Source: Ostrinia nubilalis
Lineage: Eukaryota; Arthropoda; Insecta; Lepidoptera; Crambidae
Length of the DNA stretch: 64,000 bases
Direction of reading: 5' to 3'
NCBI RefSeq assembly: GCF_963855985.1
Contig: NC_087098.1
Location: forward strand, 15,644,501 to 15,708,500
The position numbers and the translations under genes are program-made. A model generated the notes under the pieces. It did no database searches. It saw only the letters and a list, made by a program, of their open reading frames with translations, and was not told where the DNA came from. Below are positions 53,786-64,000 of the stretch, piece after piece. The first letter of the stretch is position 1; every line of letters begins with the position of its first letter.

Positions 53786-54746
53786 TAAAGTAGGTAGGTC
53801 TCCATGCAACGAGTTGATAAGTATGTACCTACTCTACTTTTTTTGCTACACATCCTCAATCCATTCAATTCAATACCGCAACCACGTTATGTTCGTCATA
53901 ACTATTTCAATTTCAGTTTTAAACTGTACGCTCGCAAATAAAAAACTCAGAAACAAAAAAACATATTCTTTACAAAAGTTTTAATGCGACACTGCAAAAA
54001 ACGGTCACGAATAAAATCTTTGTCGCAATTTAACTGTGAAGCCCTCGCCGACTGACTGTTGCGGCGTTTTATTTTTCGCTGCGAAACACTGGTTTTAATT
54101 TGCATTGCTGTTCTATTTTAATTTTAATTCCATTTTTCAATGGCTTAATGGTATTGAATGAACAGAGTTATCTGAACTGAAGTCTTACGAAAGGTCACCG
54201 GCAGATGCAAGGCGAAGCTGCGAAGATAGAGTCAAATGACGTCATGTGTTGCATTTGACTCTGCCTATGACTAGAACCGGGAGAGAGAAATGAGACATGA
54301 GCAAAAAAAGGAACTCTTTTCTCCCTAATTTGACTAAAATACTATTTGCCTATTTTAGTTTAATATTGTCAATTTTTAATAAGGATATTTGAACTTAAAT
54401 GGTGACTATCAGTGCGATTTATTTTAAATTCATAGATGTATAATTTTCACATTTTTAATTATTTTCCAAATTAATTACACCAAGTTTCTCTTATTGAATC
54501 ATTTGAAAGGTAATTCAGTCCCGTAATTCTAGGTCAGACGCCGCTACGTGATTCTTATCACGTGCTCTTTACGGGCAACCGAAGGGCCCTCCCTAAAATA
54601 CATCCCAACGAGAGATTAGTGTAAGTGGCTTGTAGAACTATCGTGGCTTGATGTTCCGACAATTTTGAACAGTTTTATATTAATTGGCATTAGGTAAAGC
54701 TCACCAGTCTACATATTTTAAATAAACAACTTGAATAAATTGAACT
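53786..54746. other. Gene-free stretch
   Basis: No gene recognised. A GAGTCAAATGACGTCATG and CATTTGACTCTGCC pair near 54228-54265 forms a short inverted repeat. Confidence 0.4.
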
Positions 54747-54818
54747 ACCTAAGGCGGGACTCGAACCCACGACCTTCTGCTTGCCGGGTGACTGCTCTTC
54801 CAACTGAGCTACTAAGGC
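54747..54818 (-). pseudogene. tRNA-like sequence (tRNA-derived relic) broken by a MITE
   Basis: On the minus strand TAGCTCAGTTGG is a good A box/D-arm, GGTTCGAGTCC a perfect B box, and GTGGG/CCCGC a good T-stem. Acceptor halves GCCTTAG and CTTAGGT pair at six of seven positions. The anticodon arm does not fold: GTCAC and GCAGA do not pair, and position 33 of the CCGGCAA loop is C, not T. So it is not a working tRNA gene; it is a pseudogene or SINE head. The first three acceptor bases are supplied by the terminal GGC of the MITE at 54816-54933, which inserted here. Confidence 0.6.
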
Positions 54819-54933
54819 TGAGTTGCACCATCTTACTTTAACTTTGACAAACGTCAAAAATCTGTCAAACTCCATACAAAAAACACCGGTTATCGTCAAT
54901 GTTACGGTCAAAGTTCGGTGGTGCAACTCAGTC
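54816..54933. mobile_element. GGCTGAGTTGCACCA MITE inserted at a tRNA-like sequence
   Basis: GGCTGAGTTGCACCATC on the left and GGTGGTGCAACTCAGTC on the right, with GACAAACGTCAAAAATC and CCATACAAAAAACACCGG inside. TAA precedes and TTA follows. Confidence 0.85.
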
Positions 54934-55128
54934 TTAGACACTGGATGAACCTGTCGAAATTTTTAAGTGTACCTAATACGCTGTTATGGCCGCGTTTTCT
55001 ACATATTATGTTGCAAAAGTGTCCCCATACAATCCTCTTGGCAAATTCGAAATGGTCCTCCTCTCTTCCCTACATGGCTCACAACATTTTACTTTTATTG
55101 ATTGAGTATTGAATAAAATACTTTCTAT

Positions 55129-55654
55129 GGGGTTACCTACGTGAGTGCGACAAACGTTACATCGAATTTTGTTTCTTTGAAAACCTTTCTGCGAAGTTAT
55201 TATACTGCGACGCCTTGTTATATCGATGCCTTGTTACTGCGATGTTACGTTACATCGAAAAACTTTACTGCGAACGATTTTACTGCGAAGCCTTCTTTAT
55301 TTGACTTAGCAGATAGATAAAAAAATGAAATTACATACATACATACATATAATAAAGTGGGCGGTACAAAATTATAGATGAAATAAGATTATAAATACAT
55401 TACATTTTATTTACTTATTACATATATTTAACAGTTACATCTTTGATTAAATAACATAAGAATAGAAACATAAATATAAATAAATTATAAAATACGACTA
55501 TAAAATCGTTCGCAGTAAAGTTTTTCGATGTAACGTAACATCGCAGTAACAAGACATCGATATAACAAGGCGTCGCAGTATAGTAACTTCGCAGAAAGGT
55601 TTTCGAAGAAACAAAATTCGATGTAACGTTTGTCGCACTCACGTAGGTAACCCC
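55129..55654. mobile_element. Foldback element with 153 bp arms built from short repeated words
   Basis: GGGGTTACCTACGTGAGTGCG at 55129 pairs with its complement ending at 55654. Arms 55129-55281 and 55502-55654 are near-perfect inverted repeats around a 220 bp AT-rich loop. Each arm is built from repeats of two words, TACTGCGA and TTACATCGA or TATCGATG, at roughly 10-25 base intervals. There is no coding capacity. Family unknown to me. Confidence 0.85.
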
Positions 55655-56094
55655 TTTATGGAGCCACATTGTTATTACAAAGTTGAAATTAGATAAACAA
55701 TATTATGAAGTAATCCTGTGTGTAAGATAAAAATAAAATTTTAAAACAAAAATAGGACTAAGACAGCTAAATTAAAAAAATATCATAGGTTATATTTTTG
55801 TCCTGTGTCGCTATTTTTCTGCCTTATCACCTCAGGGAATCCAGCGTGAAAGCTGTCACTTGAAAATTATTTACATATTTGCCCTAAGCTGTAGCGTCGG
55901 AAACTTCGGGCCATAGGGATCGCACGCTAAATTACTTTTAGAATACTTTACGCCAAAATTAATTAATTTTTATAGGCATGGGAATTAAAAATTCAGGTTA
56001 CTTCCTTACGTAAAGATGAAATAAAATAAGTTCATCGTTTCAAATGCGATTCTTTAGTTTGAGTTTTTTATGTTATGGAGATCCTTTTCAAGGA
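55655..56094. other. Gene-free stretch
   Basis: Nothing recognised. Confidence 0.4.
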
Positions 56095-56320
56095 TATACT
56101 TCTTCTTCTTCTTAGTCGAGCACTCTTGTCAGAGTGGTCGTGGTTGCGGTTACGAGGTACATGGTGGGGTGATGTCATCTCCGAGGGTAGCTCTCCTGGC
56201 GATGTGCTTCCATTTCTGACGGTTAGAGGCGTCGCGAGTACACTGGACCATGGTGGACTCAGTAGCCTTTACTTCAGGGATATATCGGATATAGTCACGA
56301 TTAACTACAGCCTATTGGGT
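56095..56320 (-). pseudogene. Non-LTR retrotransposon 3' end with GAAGAA tail, minus strand
   Basis: The minus strand reads STMVQCTRDASNRQKWKHIA, then RRAT, and a degenerate TSPHHVPR-like end before a GAAGAAGAAG tail (plus strand TTCTTCTTCTTC at 56099). The RQKWKxIARRAT...SPHHVPRNRNHD pattern is the end of a lepidopteran non-LTR reverse transcriptase. Frames are shifted, so it is dead. Confidence 0.65.
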
Positions 56321-56356
56321 ATGTATTCACCTTGATGCGGGCAGAACAGTGAGCTG

Positions 56357-56499
56357 AGTGTGAGTTTAAATTACATACAAAATGTATGAAAATTTTAGTT
56401 CTTGAACGTTTCCGCTAGGGGCGCTGTACAATCCCTCATACATTTAATGTCATTTTTTGACGCGCTCACTAGTGAGCGCGTTTGATGTAAACTCACACT
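56357..56499. mobile_element. Palindromic MITE with an internal 20 bp perfect palindrome
   Basis: AGTGTGAGTTTAAATTACAT on the left and ATGTAAACTCACACT on the right. Inside, CGCGCTCACTAGTGAGCGCG (56461-56480) is a perfect palindrome, and CCGCTAGGGGCGCTGTAC is a CG-rich block. No coding capacity. Confidence 0.75.
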
Positions 56500-56510
56500 A
56501 GGTCGCTGTG

Positions 56511-56563
56511 GAAATCCTTGGGGAGGCCTTTGTCTAGCAGTGGACGTCATCGGGCTGAAACGA
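56511..56563 (+). repeat. Short RTE tail fragment
   Basis: CCTTGGGGAGGCCTTTGTC and TAGCAGTGGACGTCATCGGGC match the last 50 bases of the RTE frame at 21245-21290. Confidence 0.7.
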
Positions 56564-56909
56564 ACGATACATCCGTTCTCACTTCAATCAAATTAAATAC
56601 TAATTTCTAAGTTATTTCACCTACATTTGACCCGTACGTGACTCGATCCCTGAGCTATGAAGTTCGGTATCGGCCATTAAGCCGTGGGGCAGATAATTGC
56701 CTATTACCGCCTGAGGTGAAGCGCCATAATTGATTGTGTACTTCTTCATTGCTAAGCACTTTTGGGAAAGTAGAGGAACTTCGTAGATGTCTGTTGGTAT
56801 GCAACAAAAATATTACCAGTGCCAGTATCAATCAAGATGATCACAACACAATATACCTAAGGGTTAAGGTTGTAAGAAGCCGCTAAATGCAAATAACCTA
56901 ACCTTAGAG

Positions 56910-57099
56910 CAGGGGTTCCCTAACTTATTCGAGACGCGCCCCCTTTCGACCATCCAAAAAATTCCTCCAGTCAAGATTATTATCTGGAATACATTCTCAC
57001 AGCGGTCACAGGTTGTTTATACTTAAGAACACAGATGGCCCGCGGCCAAAATCTTTGCACCTCCCCTGTGGGAGGCGCCCCCCACTTTGGGAACCAATG
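56910..57099. mobile_element. Short hAT-type MITE
   Basis: CAGGGGTTCCCTAAC at the left and TTGGGAACCAATG at the right are imperfect inverted repeats of the CAGnGGTTCCCAA style typical of hAT elements. Flanks CCTTAGAG (56902-56909) and TCTTAGGC (57100-57107) could be a worn 8 bp duplication; they match at five of eight positions. Confidence 0.6.
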
Positions 57100-57104
57100 T
57101 CTTA

Positions 57105-57317
57105 GGCCCAGAAAAGACGGTGAAACGCAACTGCAACGAAACTGCAACTGCTAGTTACTTTTGAGATGCATCTAAGTTTCTGCCATAGCGTCCGTTGAGA
57201 GACCACACGTCACACATGACGCGAACAGTTTGAAACTTTCAGTTTCAGTTTAATTCATCAGAATCATCACAGAGTTGCAGTTTCGTTGCAGTTGCGTTTC
57301 ACCGTCTGTTCTGGGCC
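57105..57317. mobile_element. 213 bp palindromic MITE, GGCCCAGAA family
   Basis: GGCCCAGAAAAGACGGTGAAA and CGCAACTGCAACGAAACTGC on the left pair with their complements on the right, ending GTCTGTTCTGGGCC. TTA precedes and TTG follows. It directly abuts the hAT-type MITE. Confidence 0.85.
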
Positions 57318-58002
57318 TTGGAGTCTAAATTATGTTACATAAGAACCTAAGTATGCAATGATTAGTGTGATATTACATTTGAAAGACATTTACGACGTTG
57401 ATCCTAAATCTATATAAGAATATCGTATTGTACAATAATAATTGCATCGACTGAAACTACCGACAAATCTACGTGAACGTCTATTACTACAGTTTTATAA
57501 CAATGTGAGATTATCCTTGAATTCTACACCATTTTATAAGTACAAATACCGCAAAATTTGTCATTTCAATCGGTAGCGACAACATTCTTGCGTCTTTGAC
57601 AAGTTTTTCGCCGACAAAGTAACGCGAAACCTTTGTGAATATTGTGATTCAAGTGCGCTAGATCGGATCGATCACGGTGATCGATAGAGATATACCCTTT
57701 TATGGCATTGAAGTGACGTGAGCATGCCTACTTGTTTGGTACCTTGTCGGTGGCACGTATGAGTATTGTGAAAGAAGACAAACATTAGTTCTTCAAATCG
57801 GCGAAGTTCAAAGGCTTACCGGTGACATTTGACGGTAGTCACAAGTAATAATAAGGTATTGATATAAAAAAAAGACTAGAATTATATTAAAATATAATAA
57901 AGATAGCACTACCATCAACCTCAACAGAATTCTTCAAACTCTACTTAACTAAAAGTACACTCTGTATTTCAAAACTACCTGTTTTTAAACTCGCACTTTT
58001 AA
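57318..58002. other. Gene-free stretch
   Basis: Nothing recognised apart from the TTAA at 57999-58002 that borders the next element. Confidence 0.4.
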
Positions 58003-58359
58003 GGCGATTAGAGTCCTCAATCCGCGCCAAATGGGCATTTTGTAAAGCCTACTCCTCTTTTACTGCTGGACAGAAATAGTTGAAAAAAATATATGTTATA
58101 CAACAGTTCAAGGACTACATTTGTGACGTTTGAATTTTCGCTACGTCTCTTTGTTTTGGATTAAAAAAATAAATACGGGACATCGATTTTTTACTTAAAT
58201 TCCCTACTCCTCCAAAACGGCTATGTTAATTTAAAAGATTTTTGCACGAATAGATTAGGAATTCTTTAATCTTTAAATGACACGTTGCGTTTTTCAATCG
58301 AACATTACTTTCATTCATAAATTTTACTTTTGATAAATTCCGAACGTTTTGCTGTTGAG

Positions 58360-58440
58360 GGGGCCTTCGCGGGGTGCGGGCGGCAGTCGGCCGCTGGCCT
58401 TCAGACGGGGAGGTTGTGTCACTCGCTGCAAACTGACATT
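58360..58440. other. GC-rich patch
   Basis: GGGGGCCTTCGCGGGGTGCGG, GGCGGCAGTCGGCCGCTGGCC and AGACGGGGAGG form an 80 bp GC-rich island in AT-rich DNA. No frame or RNA gene recognised. Confidence 0.3.
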
Positions 58441-58465
58441 AGCGATCAAAATGAATTTTTTCTTT

Positions 58466-58593
58466 GGCTGAGTTGCACCACCTGACGTGACCTAACTTTG
58501 ACCGTAGCTTTGGCGATAACCGGTGTTTTTTGTATGGAGTTAGACAGACTTTTGACGCTTGTCAAAGTTGAAGTAAGATGGTGCAACCCAGCT
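58466..58593. mobile_element. GGCTGAGTTGCACCA MITE copy
   Basis: GGCTGAGTTGCACCACCTGAC on the left and GATGGTGCAACCCAGC on the right, with TTTGTATGGAGTTAGACAG inside. Confidence 0.8.
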
Positions 58594-58937
58594 TTTGTTC
58601 GACAATAGATTTTATGTCAGAATTGTTCATAGAGTACGTGCAGTCAGACGATACAATTGAATTATGACGCGCTCAGACGCTATTTTCTACCTGAATAGAA
58701 TCTATTAGTGTACAAAAACTATAATTGACTCCAAAACAACTGCACTAGATAAATACTAGTAGAAAAATTATTACGTTATTTATTTACTAGGCCTTTGCAA
58801 TCAGTATCCAAATATAGGAGCTAGTCAGAATCTGTAACTTAATCGATTTACGTGAAGAAAACAATTTATATTTTTCATACTTATTAGAATTAGATTTTCA
58901 ATATGTTTCTTCGCGAAAACACCACAATTAAAAATAA

Positions 58938-59040
58938 CACCTGTAACGCCCCTGGGTCTGCGGGTGTCTATGGGCGACGGTAATCATTTACCAACAGGTG
59001 ATCCGTTTGCTCGTTTGCCTCCTGTCACATTAAAAAAAAA
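58938..59040 (+). repeat. Second CACCTGTAACGCCCCTGGG retrotransposon tail
   Basis: Nearly identical to 38905-39010, ending in an A-run (59031-59040). Confidence 0.75.
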
Positions 59041-59117
59041 TAAGATAAAGTGGTATTGAATTGTTCTATAGAGCTTATTAAAAATTTGGAGGCTGATTAC
59101 AAAATTAGCCATTTTCG

Positions 59118-59235
59118 GTGGCAGCCTGCCTTTTGGTGATTCGTTTTGGAGTTGGTTTTAATTTTTTGTGAAATTAATCTATTTCATGCCTTTAGTAGAC
59201 TATAGGTACTCAGTAGACCTTGTTGTTGCCACTGA
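59118..59235 (+). repeat. Dispersed repeat shared with 34250-34360
   Basis: GGAGTTGGTTTTAATTTTTTG, CTATTTCATGCCTTT and TTGCCACTGAAGGTG match the earlier copy with moderate divergence. Confidence 0.55.
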
Positions 59236-59949
59236 AGGTGCATAGGTACTCAGTACATTGATACCATATTTTTCATGTTAAGTGCAAATAAACTTCCCTA
59301 AATTGCCAAACCATGAAACGTACCTATATTATTAAAAAGTTTCGCAGATAAAAACTGAAATCCTCTTATAAGGTCATGAAACCAAAATTATTAGCATACA
59401 AGAGCTTGTTTTAAAAAAAATCTTTTTATTTATGATGGGGAATTTACTGCAGCGTAGTAGCAGAGATTTTCCGTTTGTAGATCTTAATAATTTCGATGAA
59501 TAGGGATGTTTCGTGGATAAAGCAAGAAAGTAGCAAGAGTTTGAATTAATTTAGTCCGTCGGTGAACTTACCAAAAAAAAACTCTAAATGTATTTTTCAC
59601 TTTTTTAAACTTATGAAAATTTAAAGAGATGAAGCGCACCAAAGTTCAGAAAATGAGGCACATGACGTCAAGGCGTGCTTAAAAATGTGGCGATTTGTGT
59701 CGTCACGCGGAATTTCATCGCATCATATCTTCGTAATTACTTGTTTAATTGACAAATAAAAATATCCTGTGTCCAATATTTTTTGATAATGTAAAATTGA
59801 CGGACCAAAAGTCTTTTTTTAAGAAAGTAGCCTATTCCTATGGCCACATTCCAGCTCCATCATCAGACCCTGCAGTTTACCTTAGAGATTATTGAAGACT
59901 CATGATTTTCAAAGTAGCGTACTTACATAACATTAGGTACTTGCTTATA

Positions 59950-60066
59950 CAGGGTGTCCCAAAAACAATGGATAACCCTTCAACCATCGATAGGCCTCGC
60001 CATGGTCTCCCTAACGTCCAAGTTTGACCCCAATAAAAATATCACCGTTTTCAAGATTTTTAAGTT
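59950..60066. repeat. CAGGGTGTCCC repeat, copy B
   Basis: Matches 25-140 with few differences; see that entry. Confidence 0.8.
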
Positions 60067-60149
60067 TTTGTGCATTTTTAGAAAATTGTAATGAAATTAT
60101 TTAGGTATAATAATAAATAAATACAAATCAAACGAGCCTAAACTCGATG

Positions 60150-60850
60150 GAATCGTTTAATCCCGGAGTTGCTATGGGGCCACTGGCATTCCAGCTCTAC
60201 CATCAGATCAGCTCCATGTCATCACAATATTGCATTGTCACCCGAATTACATGTATATCCGAAATTTTAACTCAATCAATTGATGAAGGATTTCTAATAA
60301 AAAGACAAATACATTTTCAGTTTATTCTTCATAAGTGACACAGAGAGAATGACAATAGACAAAAGCAGAAACATTTGCTTTTTTAGGCCATAGACAATAC
60401 TAGGTACTAATGCGTTCCAATAGGGATGATGACTGGGTAATGAAATCGAAATTCTATTTAGTCCGTCAGACAGATAATTAGAAAATATTAGACTCATATT
60501 TTTTAATTTTTTCCATAATGGAATAATTACAGTATTATTTGAGTTGAAATGTCGCGTGACGTCACATTTGAGTAAAAATTCTACTCAAGCGTGGCGTATC
60601 GCGCCATTTCAACTCGATGTAGCACTGTTATTATTTAATTATGAAAGAAAATAAAAAATATGAGTCTAATATTTTCTAATTATCTGTCTGAAGGACAAAT
60701 AATTGAAATTTTGTCATCTAGCCTAGTTGTCGTCAGGAAGTTGGTCTAACTAATTCAGCTTGCAAGATTCCACCCGAACAAACATTTATGTAATTACCTA
60801 CATACATCATAAATTGCAAGCTAAATAAAAGCTTGTAATAAAGTCGGGTT
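60150..60850 (+). repeat. Lepidopteran dispersed repeat interrupted by a MITE
   Basis: GCTATGGGGCCACTGGCATTCC, ACCATCAGATCAGCTCCATG and CATTGTCACCCGAATTACATG are the front, and AGCTTGCAAGATTCCACCC with AGCTAAATAAAAGCTTGTAAT is the back of a repeat I know as continuous in Lepidoptera. Between them lies the MITE 60414-60728 plus about 100 bp I cannot place. Confidence 0.5.
60414..60728. mobile_element. Palindromic MITE of about 315 bp, copy B
   Basis: The inverse-orientation copy of 32883-33204: GTTCCAATAGGGATGATGAC at the left, then GTCCGTCAGACAGATAATTAG, AGTCTAATATTTTC and CATCTAGCCTAGTTG at the right. Confidence 0.85.
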
Positions 60851-61185
60851 TGTTCAAATTTCGAGAACGACTGAACCGACAAAAGCATTAGAAAATTTAC
60901 GAAAAATAAAATAAAATTTTATCCCGTACAAAACGTTCATGGATTTTGTTATTTTTATTAAATACCTTTACGCCTGAGTTAAATGACACCGACATCAAGG
61001 TTCATCAATTTAATTTTAAAAGAATAGGCAGTAATGTATGAAGGAAGAGCTTCTATTCTGTATCTACCTATGCCCGTGTATTTTTGATCGGTGTCAAATC
61101 GGAGTTTTTGGTGCGGGGTACGCGGGTGTTGCTCGCGGCGTGAAGGTCAAACGCCCAAGGTCATTGAGGACTCTAATCGCCTTAA

Positions 61186-62094
61186 CAATGCTTTAACTCA
61201 ATATTATCTACCTTATTTGAATTTCACTTGATAAATACCTATATAGATCAAAAAACACTGAAAAAAAACAAAAGAAAATAAAAACTACATAAAATACATT
61301 CAACGTCAAGTGTTGTTCAATTTGCCTGCACACAAACAAATGAATTCTAAAATTCGCCAACGACTTTCGCTGCCCATCTATTAACACCGGCACAATACGT
61401 CGGCTTATCACTGGCTGGCACTGGCAGACGAAAAAAAAACGAAAAAAAAAAACAACTTCCAAACGACAATATAAACGACGCCAGAGTGTCTGGGCATTTA
61501 TTCCTTCATGCTTTCTGACCATTCATTCATTCATTCTTCTTTTTTTTTTTCAATAGAAATGAGCTTAGCTATTGTAAGAGCATTTTGGAGTTCGCTATGT
61601 TTGTGGTAAATCGATTTGGGTAATTTATAACGCCTTTTCTTAGGGAACGGCATTGTCGGGCTGTTATTGAGCGCGCGACAGGTAAATTTTTGAGATTATT
61701 CGAGAATTTGCTATTATAATACAGTTAACAGTTAACTAATAAAACTAATTTAGTGAGGATTTGAAAGTATTTTATTGATTTCAGCAAACGTGACTAATAA
61801 TCGTCAGTTTTGAAATGATTGAGAAAGCATGTCATTGATGAGGAACATTTATCAATAAAACATTAAATTGGACAAAGTTAGAGTTAGTCACTCACGTCAC
61901 TCATTGTATTTTTATGAATTTTATTGCATATATTGATATTTTTGATATAAACTACGAAACACTATGACTCGCAAATAATAACTAAGAAATTTTGGTCTAC
62001 ATTAATTATTAGAATAAGTTTAGATAGACAATCAACGTTGAAATAAATACATATACATAATTATCTACTACGTTTTTTGATTAATGCCCGTTTT
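61186..62094. other. Gene-free stretch
   Basis: No gene recognised. Poly-A/T runs near 61255, 61430-61455 and 61540 are simple low-complexity DNA. Confidence 0.4.
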
Positions 62095-62369
62095 CACCAT
62101 GAATCTTTAAGTGACCCCTTTGGTAACACTTAACAGGAATTTTCTTTTTATAGGGTTCACTTAAATGACATGAATGAAAGATCCGCTAGATGGCGGGACG
62201 TAGATGTGGGGTCTGACTGCTGCGTGATTGGTGGATTTTGACATATCTGTCAATGTCATGTCAAAAATAACCAATCATGCAGCATTTGGACCTCGCGTCT
62301 ACGTATTGCCATCTGGCGGATTTTTCATTCGCGAAAACCCTCATTAGGGATTGATGGTGAAAACGGGCA
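62095..62369. mobile_element. TGCCCGTTTTCACCAT MITE with a second palindromic element inside
   Basis: The outer ends TGCCCGTTTTCACCATGAATC and GATTGATGGTGAAAACGGGCA match the 114 bp copy at 47104-47217. At about 62174-62328 another inverted repeat is inserted (ATGAAAGATCCGCTAGATGGC against GCCATCTGGCGGATTTTTCAT, with TGACATATCTGTCAATGTCA near its centre). Flanks are TAA and TGA. Confidence 0.85.
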
Positions 62370-64000
62370 TGAGAATCAAAGTTGAAACCTATCTATTCCC
62401 TTAAATCCTTTTGTCCACCAAAGCCCCGTAACGTCATTTCTAAAGCCAAGTTTAAAATGTAACCCCTCAAGAAATAATAGTGGCGCAAAAACCTCGCTCG
62501 CTGCATCGAGTTTGCGCGGCCCACTGATTCGATCACTGCTTCAAAGCGCCCAAGCGCCGGGAAATTGACGGCAATTATTCATAATTTGATATATCGATAC
62601 TTACGATGAATTTGTCAAAGATTAACAGACTGGCAACACATGAATGACGCAATTTCATTTTAAGTTAGAGTTCGTAGCAACGTTGGTAAGGTAATATGAT
62701 AATAGTACTTGTTACATGGCACAAAAACGCATCTATCACAGCTTAATAAACTGTAATAATAATGCATTCAGTTTGTAGAGTCGCAGGCGTAATGTACAGT
62801 GTGATACCATGTAAGTACACAAGCTTACTAATTTTTTTACGCAAAAGCCTAAAATTAATTGCCAAAAGATTCTTTGTAATTGAACAAACCAAATTACATA
62901 TTTATCTAGAGCTAAGATGACAATTGAAAAGTAAATAAGAAATTGTTCACAACCCTTGAGCAAAATCAGATCATACCTACAACTTCTACGTTTTGCTCAT
63001 AAGCCCCGTCCCTTAATACTATGCCTAATGCCACTTCTGTCCAACAATCATTGCTCTGTGCGCGGGCGCACCGCCCCGCCTCCGTCATCGCCAGCGCCTG
63101 TGCCTGACACCCCGGTAGCGCCCTTTGCAATTTGCAGCCAATGTTCCCAGAATCACTGTTATTGTGTGTCATTTGAGAGAGCGTGTCATTCATTAGTGCG
63201 TGAGTTAGTTTAGTTGTGAGGCTACTTTAAATTCGAATGGAATTAGAAAGTAAATTCAACTATGATTAAAATCCATTACTATAACTTTTTTGATAATGCA
63301 AGTTAAATGTTTAGAAAAAGGAGTCACTCTGTTAATAAAGGACTCCTTTGGCCCGACGACAGCCTGATGGACTCTCCAAAGTACGGAATCATGCATTTTT
63401 TTTCAATAATGCGTCCCATATCCACCATTTAACCACTAGATTATAGAGGCTTGACTTAAGATTATACCATAAGGTTATACCAAAGACACAATCAGAAAGC
63501 TGTACTTAACTTTATCTCCAATAATTATATCTTTTAACTGAATTGCATGTTCCAATGAGTAGGTACGTAAACCACACGAACATGCAAAATTAACAGCAGA
63601 TTTTTTTAAACTGAACCAATTAATGTTAGAAAATAATAGATGAAACTGTAACAACCACGTACCTATTTTGTTTTATTTGTAAAAAAATACCCAATAACAC
63701 AATATCCACTCGCAAAGCAATGGTATTGCCGGGATCGATGTCAAACATTCATTCGATTGAGTTCCCGTCTCTGCTATGAATATGAATGCGGGTTTTGATT
63801 GTTTTTACATTTTACAGAGCGTTTTGATTGTGACGATTTGATTCGGTTTTTAAAAAACGATATTTTTGTGTAGATAATTCGCTGTGAACGCTATTTACCT
63901 AATACAAAAAAAAAACTGTATTTCATGCTCAGACTTTACGCATAATTTTAATAAATTACTAATAACCCGACAAACGCCATCCTGTAATTAATATAACCAG
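62370..64000. other. Gene-free stretch
   Basis: No gene is recognised. CpG-rich patches lie at 62490-62570 (CTCGCTCGCTGCATCGAGTT, GCGCCCAAGCGCCGGG) and 63055-63120 (GCGCGGGCGCACCGCCCCGCC); the second has CAGCCAAT shortly after. They could be promoter-like, but no exon follows. Open frames at 62956-63213 and 62966-63193 are opposite-strand shadows over the GC-rich patch. Confidence 0.4.

Larger units (their letters stand above)
58003..61181. mobile_element. Possible 3.2 kb TTAA-flanked non-autonomous element
   Basis: GGCGATTAGAGTCCTCAAT at 58003-58021 is repeated as its exact reverse complement at 61163-61181, and both ends are bordered outside by TTAA (57999-58002 and 61182-61185). TTAA duplication is the hallmark of piggyBac-type insertion, although piggyBac ends usually start CCC. 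Inside I find no transposase, only other repeats (58466, 58938, 59118, 59950, 60414). Two independent copies of an end sequence are an alternative. Confidence 0.45.

Noticed and set aside
54747..54818. Functional tRNA gene
   Set aside because: The anticodon stem does not pair, base 33 is C, and the acceptor arm is invaded by a MITE.
62956..63213. 85-residue frame over a CpG-rich patch
   Set aside because: Both strands are open here because of base composition; no motif or start context supports coding.

Overview
The window is animal nuclear DNA, almost certainly from a moth or butterfly. It is AT-rich and gene-poor, with intergenic stretches of many kilobases. It is full of repeats I recognise as typical of Lepidoptera: RTE tails ending in GAT repeats, Jockey/CR1-like fragments, Helitron-like units with a TCTG microsatellite, and many short palindromic MITEs. 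Only one ordinary host gene is clearly visible, a Gsx/ind homeobox gene on the minus strand (8088-8999). Two mobile elements keep long intact reading frames: a cut-and-paste DNA transposon (about 1405-5536) and a complete Ty3/Gypsy-type LTR retrotransposon (47315-53295).

Layout. 0-1.4 kb: repeat debris. 1.4-5.5 kb: a DNA transposon with terminal inverted repeats and an 864-residue DDE/RNase-H-like transposase. 6.3 kb: a decayed Tc1/mariner-type remnant. 8.0-9.1 kb: ind. 9.1-15.7 kb: gene-free apart from a 1.1 kb giant palindrome (11465-12568). 15.7-18.9 kb: four tandem units of about 398 bp, each with a strongly conserved 95 bp core, interrupted by a second, longer copy of the giant palindrome (16721-18118). 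19-30 kb: gene-free, with MITEs, an RTE end, a Jockey-like end and a Helitron-like end. 30.1-31.8 kb: a Tc1-like element rebuilt as a foldback with arms of about 735 bp and TA flanks. 32-47 kb: MITEs, retrotransposon 3' ends, a GC-rich promoter-like patch at 44.0 kb and a TCTG Helitron-like unit. 47.3-53.3 kb: the Gypsy element with 438/457 bp LTRs, ATAG target duplications, one gag-pol frame, and a candidate intron leading in phase to a C-terminal exon. 53-64 kb: more nested MITEs, a tRNA-derived relic, a foldback at 55.1-55.7 kb, and a possible 3.2 kb TTAA-flanked unit (58003-61181).

Apart from ind, the content is mobile DNA inserted into mobile DNA. Several nestings give a relative order of events. 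A 175 bp MITE cuts a Jockey-like 3' end. A giant palindrome cuts the tandem array. A MITE cuts a tRNA-like sequence. One MITE sits inside another at 62.1 kb. The least explained structure is the four-unit array at 15.7-18.9 kb. The least expected coding feature is the in-phase intron and tail exon of the Gypsy element. All calls rest on reading the sequence; no database or folding search was run.
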